From the NCBI GenBank assembly GCA_025355035.1, contig JANXLS010000645.1:1-6813 (forward strand): a DNA stretch of 6,813 nucleotides, read 5' to 3'. Below, in pieces: positions 4,048 through 6,813 of this stretch. Both the position numbers and the translations under genes were made by a program. Within the stretch, counting starts at the first letter, position 1; each line of letters starts with the position of its first letter. The notes under the pieces were generated by a model that saw only the letters and a list, made by a program, of their open reading frames with translations, searched no databases and had not been told where the DNA came from. The stretch comes from Planctomycetota bacterium. GTDB lineage: Bacteria > Planctomycetota > SZUA-567 > H5-PLA8.

Positions 4048-6813
4048 ATGTTTCCACTGCTACGCAAAAGCCCGCAATTGACTCGCGCGCAACCAACGCA
4101 TCGCGCTCTCCATTCGCGTGTCGCGATAGCATTCCGCGTGTCAATAATGGCTGTAATTGTTTTGCACACTAGCCCCATTTTTTGCGCGGAAGACGAGGCC
4201 GTTTACGCCCAATCCATCCGCCCGATTCTGAATTCATATTGCATCAAATGCCACTCGACTGAAAAGCACAAAGGCGATCTTGATCTCGCGCGTTTTTCGT
4301 CGCTGAGCGAAGTCAAGAAACACGCGAAGATTTGGCAGGGTGTCGCCGAACAACTCGCCAACAACGACATGCCTCCGGCCAAAGAACCTCAGCCTACTTC
4401 CGCAGAGAAAGAACGACTTTCGAAATGGATCGATGAAACGCTGAGCGCCATCGCCTTGTCGCGCGCGGGCGACCCGGGTCCGGTCACATTGCGGCGGCTT
4501 TCGAACGCCGAGTACACCTACACAATCCGCGATCTGACCGGCGTCGAGTCGCTTGATCCCGCGCGCGAATTTCCGGTCGATGGTGCTGCTGGCGAAGGCT
4601 TCACAAATACCGGCCAAGCCCTCGTCATGGCTCCATCGCTGATCACAAAATACCTCGAGGCTGGAAAAGAAATCGCAAGCCACGCGGTCCTTCTCCCGGA
4701 CGGAATTCGCTTCTCAGCGAAGACCACGCGCCGCGATCGAACGGAGGAACTTCTCGCTGAAATTCGCGCGCTCTACCGCGAATTCACCGATCCGCGCGGC
4801 GGCGAAAAGTTCAATCTGCAGGGCGTCGTCTTCGAAAGCAACGCGGGTGGACGTTTGCCGCTCGAAAAATATGTCGCCGCGACAATTCAATCGAGAGACG
4901 CGCTGCTTCAAGGCACGACATCGTTCGACACAATAGCGCGCGAACGAGGATTGAATGCGAAATATCTTGAGACTCTTTTCAAAACGCTCAACGACCCCAA
5001 ACCTTCTCTGCTCTTCGACGCCATCCGCGCCCGTTGGCGCACGGCTCAAGAGAAGGACACGAAGACAATCACCGACACGATCGCCGAGTGGCAGAAAGCG
5101 TTGTGGAAATTCGGCAGCGTTGGCCACATCGGAAAAGTGAACGGGCCGAAAGCATGGATGGAACCGGTCAACCCGCTTGTTGCAAAACAGGATTTCAAAA
5201 TCAAAATCGCCGTTCCACCGGACGGCAGCGACGTCACGTTCTATCTGACAGCATCCAGCGTCAGCAGCCAAAGCGCCCACGATTTCGTGACGTGGCAGGA
5301 ACCGCGCTTGGTTGCGCCCGGACACCCCCCACTCCTCTTGCGCGACATCCGCGAATTCTGCTCCCAACGCGCTGCAAACCGAACGCGATTGTTTTCGAAC
5401 ACCGCAAAAGTACTCGAGGCCGCCGACGAAGTACGAGCTGCCAAAAGCAAGATCGACGTTTCCCTTCTCGCTCAAAAACATGGCGTCGATGCCGACGCAC
5501 TGAACACGTGGCTCGTCTATTTGGGCATCGGCTCCAACGGCCCCGCTGTCATCAAAGACTATTTAAAAACGCAGATCAAGCGCGGCTCGAACTTCGATTT
5601 CATCAACGGCTGGGGCGATATGAATACGCCCAACATCATCGCGAATTCGTCGGACAAAGAAGTGCGCATTCCGGGCACCGTAAAAGCGCACAGTGTTGTC
5701 GTCCATCCCGCGCCGAAGTTGCAGGCCGCTGTTGGCTGGCGAAGCCCGATTGCCGGAAGCGTTAACGTCGCATCGACGGTGCAACGCGCGCATACGGCGT
5801 GCGGAAATGGGATCATTTGGTTTCTCGAAATTCGCCGTGGAAGTACGCGCCAGCGGGTCGCGTCGGGAACGATCACCGATTCCAAAGCTCAGCAGGTTGG
5901 CCCTATCGAAAAAGTCCGCGTCCAACCCGGCGACCTCATTTCCATTCTAATCGATCCGCGCGAGGGAAATCACTTCTGCGATTTGACCAGCATCGATCTC
6001 ACCATCACAAGCGACGGCGACGCTCCCCAAAGATGGGACCTCGCCGCCGACATCTCGCCCGACATTCTCGCGGGCAATCCTCACGCCGATCGTTTTGGAA
6101 ATCAGGACGTCTGGCATTTCTACACTGAACCGGTCGGCAGTGACGCGAACTCGGGCCTCATCATTCCGCCCGGTTCCTTGCTGGCTCGCTGGCAATTGTC
6201 TACGAACGTCGAGGAACGATCGAACCTTGCCAACAACATTCAAACGCTTTTGATGAGCGCTACGAGCGTCGTAAAAGACAGTCCCGACGCCCAACTCGTT
6301 CGGACGCTCAACTCCCTCTCCGAGCCGCTTCTGTCTGCGAAAAAGAACGCGTTGACGCCTTCGAATTCCACGATTCAAAAAGTGCACACACAAAACGATT
6401 GGGGACTCGATCCCGCGATGTTCGGACATCATCCCAACGGTGAAGCACGCGATTCCGCGAACCTTTGTATTCGCGCGCCTTCGGTCATTGAAATCAAACT
6501 CCCCGCCGACCTCGTCGCCGGAAACGAATTCGTAACAACTGCCGTGCTCGACAAACAGACGGGCGTGGAAGGTTGCGTCCAGCTTCATGTGCTCACGGAT
6601 AAACCGACGAAGGAAGCGGGGCTTCATCCCGGCGTCGCCGCGACTCCCGCCAACGGTACATGGAATTCGAACGCGCAAAACGTCGCGTACACCACACCCA
6701 TCGTTACTTGCGAAGGAAGCCAAATTCGGAAGCAAATCGAGTCCGAATTCGACGCCTTCAGAAATGTGTTTCCAGCCGCACTGTGCTACACAAAGATAGT
6801 TCCGGTCGACGAA
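4048..6813 (+). CDS. Planctomycete-type cytochrome c plus DUF1587 protein (3' truncated)
   Basis: The frame stays open to the last base, giving 922 residues with the C-terminus missing. A hydrophobic export segment (about residues 25-46, ending PIFCA) precedes a PSCyt1-type haem domain with CIKCH at residues 65-69 and MPP downstream as a possible distal Met region. DUF1587 follows at about 145-215 (LRRLSNAEYTYTIRDLTG, then a conserved GEGFTNTG). The rest is a long extracytoplasmic region with conserved-looking blocks: WMEPVNPL, IPGTVKAHSVVVHP (from 541), CGNGIIWFLEIRRG (from 585) and VWHFYTEP (688-695). Relatives usually continue into DUF1595, DUF1592, DUF1588 and DUF1585; that part should lie beyond the window. 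Function is not established; roles in periplasmic electron transfer or polymer breakdown are conjecture. Start: ATG 4048 is the first start after the in-frame TAA at 4018 and supplies a basic n-region. GTG 4138 and ATG 4147 are alternatives giving a signal with no basic n-region. No strong SD supports any of them. Confidence 0.93.
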   Translation, partial: MFPLLRKSPQLTRAQPTHRALHSRVAIAFRVSIMAVIVLHTSPIFCAEDEAVYAQSIRPILNSYCIKCHSTEKHKGDLDLARFSSLSEVKKHAKIWQGVAEQLANNDMPPAKEPQPTSAEKERLSKWIDETLSAIALSRAGDPGPVTLRRLSNAEYTYTIRDLTGVESLDPAREFPVDGAAGEGFTNTGQALVMAPSLITKYLEAGKEIASHAVLLPDGIRFSAKTTRRDRTEELLAEIRALYREFTDPRGGEKFNLQGVVFESNAGGRLPLEKYVAATIQSRDALLQGTTSFDTIARERGLNAKYLETLFKTLNDPKPSLLFDAIRARWRTAQEKDTKTITDTIAEWQKALWKFGSVGHIGKVNGPKAWMEPVNPLVAKQDFKIKIAVPPDGSDVTFYLTASSVSSQSAHDFVTWQEPRLVAPGHPPLLLRDIREFCSQRAANRTRLFSNTAKVLEAADEVRAAKSKIDVSLLAQKHGVDADALNTWLVYLGIGSNGPAVIKDYLKTQIKRGSNFDFINGWGDMNTPNIIANSSDKEVRIPGTVKAHSVVVHPAPKLQAAVGWRSPIAGSVNVASTVQRAHTACGNGIIWFLEIRRGSTRQRVASGTITDSKAQQVGPIEKVRVQPGDLISILIDPREGNHFCDLTSIDLTITSDGDAPQRWDLAADISPDILAGNPHADRFGNQDVWHFYTEPVGSDANSGLIIPPGSLLARWQLSTNVEERSNLANNIQTLLMSATSVVKDSPDAQLVRTLNSLSEPLLSAKKNALTPSNSTIQKVHTQNDWGLDPAMFGHHPNGEARDSANLCIRAPSVIEIKLPADLVAGNEFVTTAVLDKQTGVEGCVQLHVLTDKPTKEAGLHPGVAATPANGTWNSNAQNVAYTTPIVTCEGSQIRKQIESEFDAFRNVFPAALCYTKIVPVDE

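Noticed and set aside
3962..4144. 60-codon - strand frame in the spacer before the cytochrome gene
   Set aside because: Short, no ribosome binding site or motif, and it overlaps the probable N-terminus of the cytochrome/DUF1587 gene. I see no gene, RNA or clear terminator in 3918-4047.
4714..5481. 255-codon open frame on the - strand
   Set aside because: Lies wholly antisense to the cytochrome/DUF1587 gene, whose conserved blocks continue through this stretch. No motif or start signal supports it.
5034..5765. 243-codon + strand frame in another phase
   Set aside because: Overlaps the cytochrome/DUF1587 frame completely and gives an Arg/Gln/His-rich translation with no domain; an out-of-frame shadow.
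5947..6735. 262-codon open frame on the - strand
   Set aside because: Antisense to the 3' part of the cytochrome/DUF1587 gene, which keeps recognisable family segments here; no recognisable protein in the antisense frame.

Overview
The window is a compact, moderately GC-rich bacterial segment (roughly 55% GC by eye). Every supported gene lies on the + strand. The best lineage marker is the large 3' gene, which joins a planctomycete-type cytochrome c domain (CIKCH haem motif) to a DUF1587 domain. That architecture is typical of Planctomycetota and Verrucomicrobiota and is also seen in some Acidobacteriota, so a PVC-group bacterium is the likeliest source. Weak or absent Shine-Dalgarno sequences before several genes fit that view but do not prove it.

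Region 1 (1-925) holds the 3' end of an unrecognised gene whose product ends in a Lys/Glu/Ala-rich tail. A 91-nt spacer with two inverted repeats follows, then a complete single-domain CYTH protein, probably an inorganic triphosphatase or related triphosphate-binding enzyme.

Region 2 (1001-3917) is a tight four-gene run with gaps of 19, about 13 and 20 nt, so probably one operon. In order it encodes: a secreted domain anchored by C-terminal membrane helices; a ZnuA-like metal-binding ABC solute-binding protein; a small membrane-anchored protein with a His-rich GHSQHSH motif; and a LolD/MacB-type ABC ATPase. It reads as a metal-uptake module, but of a variant kind. The solute-binding protein lacks the usual first histidine ligand, the ATPase is of the LolD/MacB rather than the ZnuC class, and no FtsX-like or ZnuB-like permease is present anywhere in the window.

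Region 3 (3918-6813) is a 130-nt spacer followed by the large cytochrome c/DUF1587 gene. That gene stays open to the window end: 922 codons from the chosen start, with no stop. Its missing C-terminal part should carry the DUF1595/DUF1592/DUF1588/DUF1585 domains usual for the family. No tRNA, rRNA, CRISPR array, insertion sequence or phage signature was seen.
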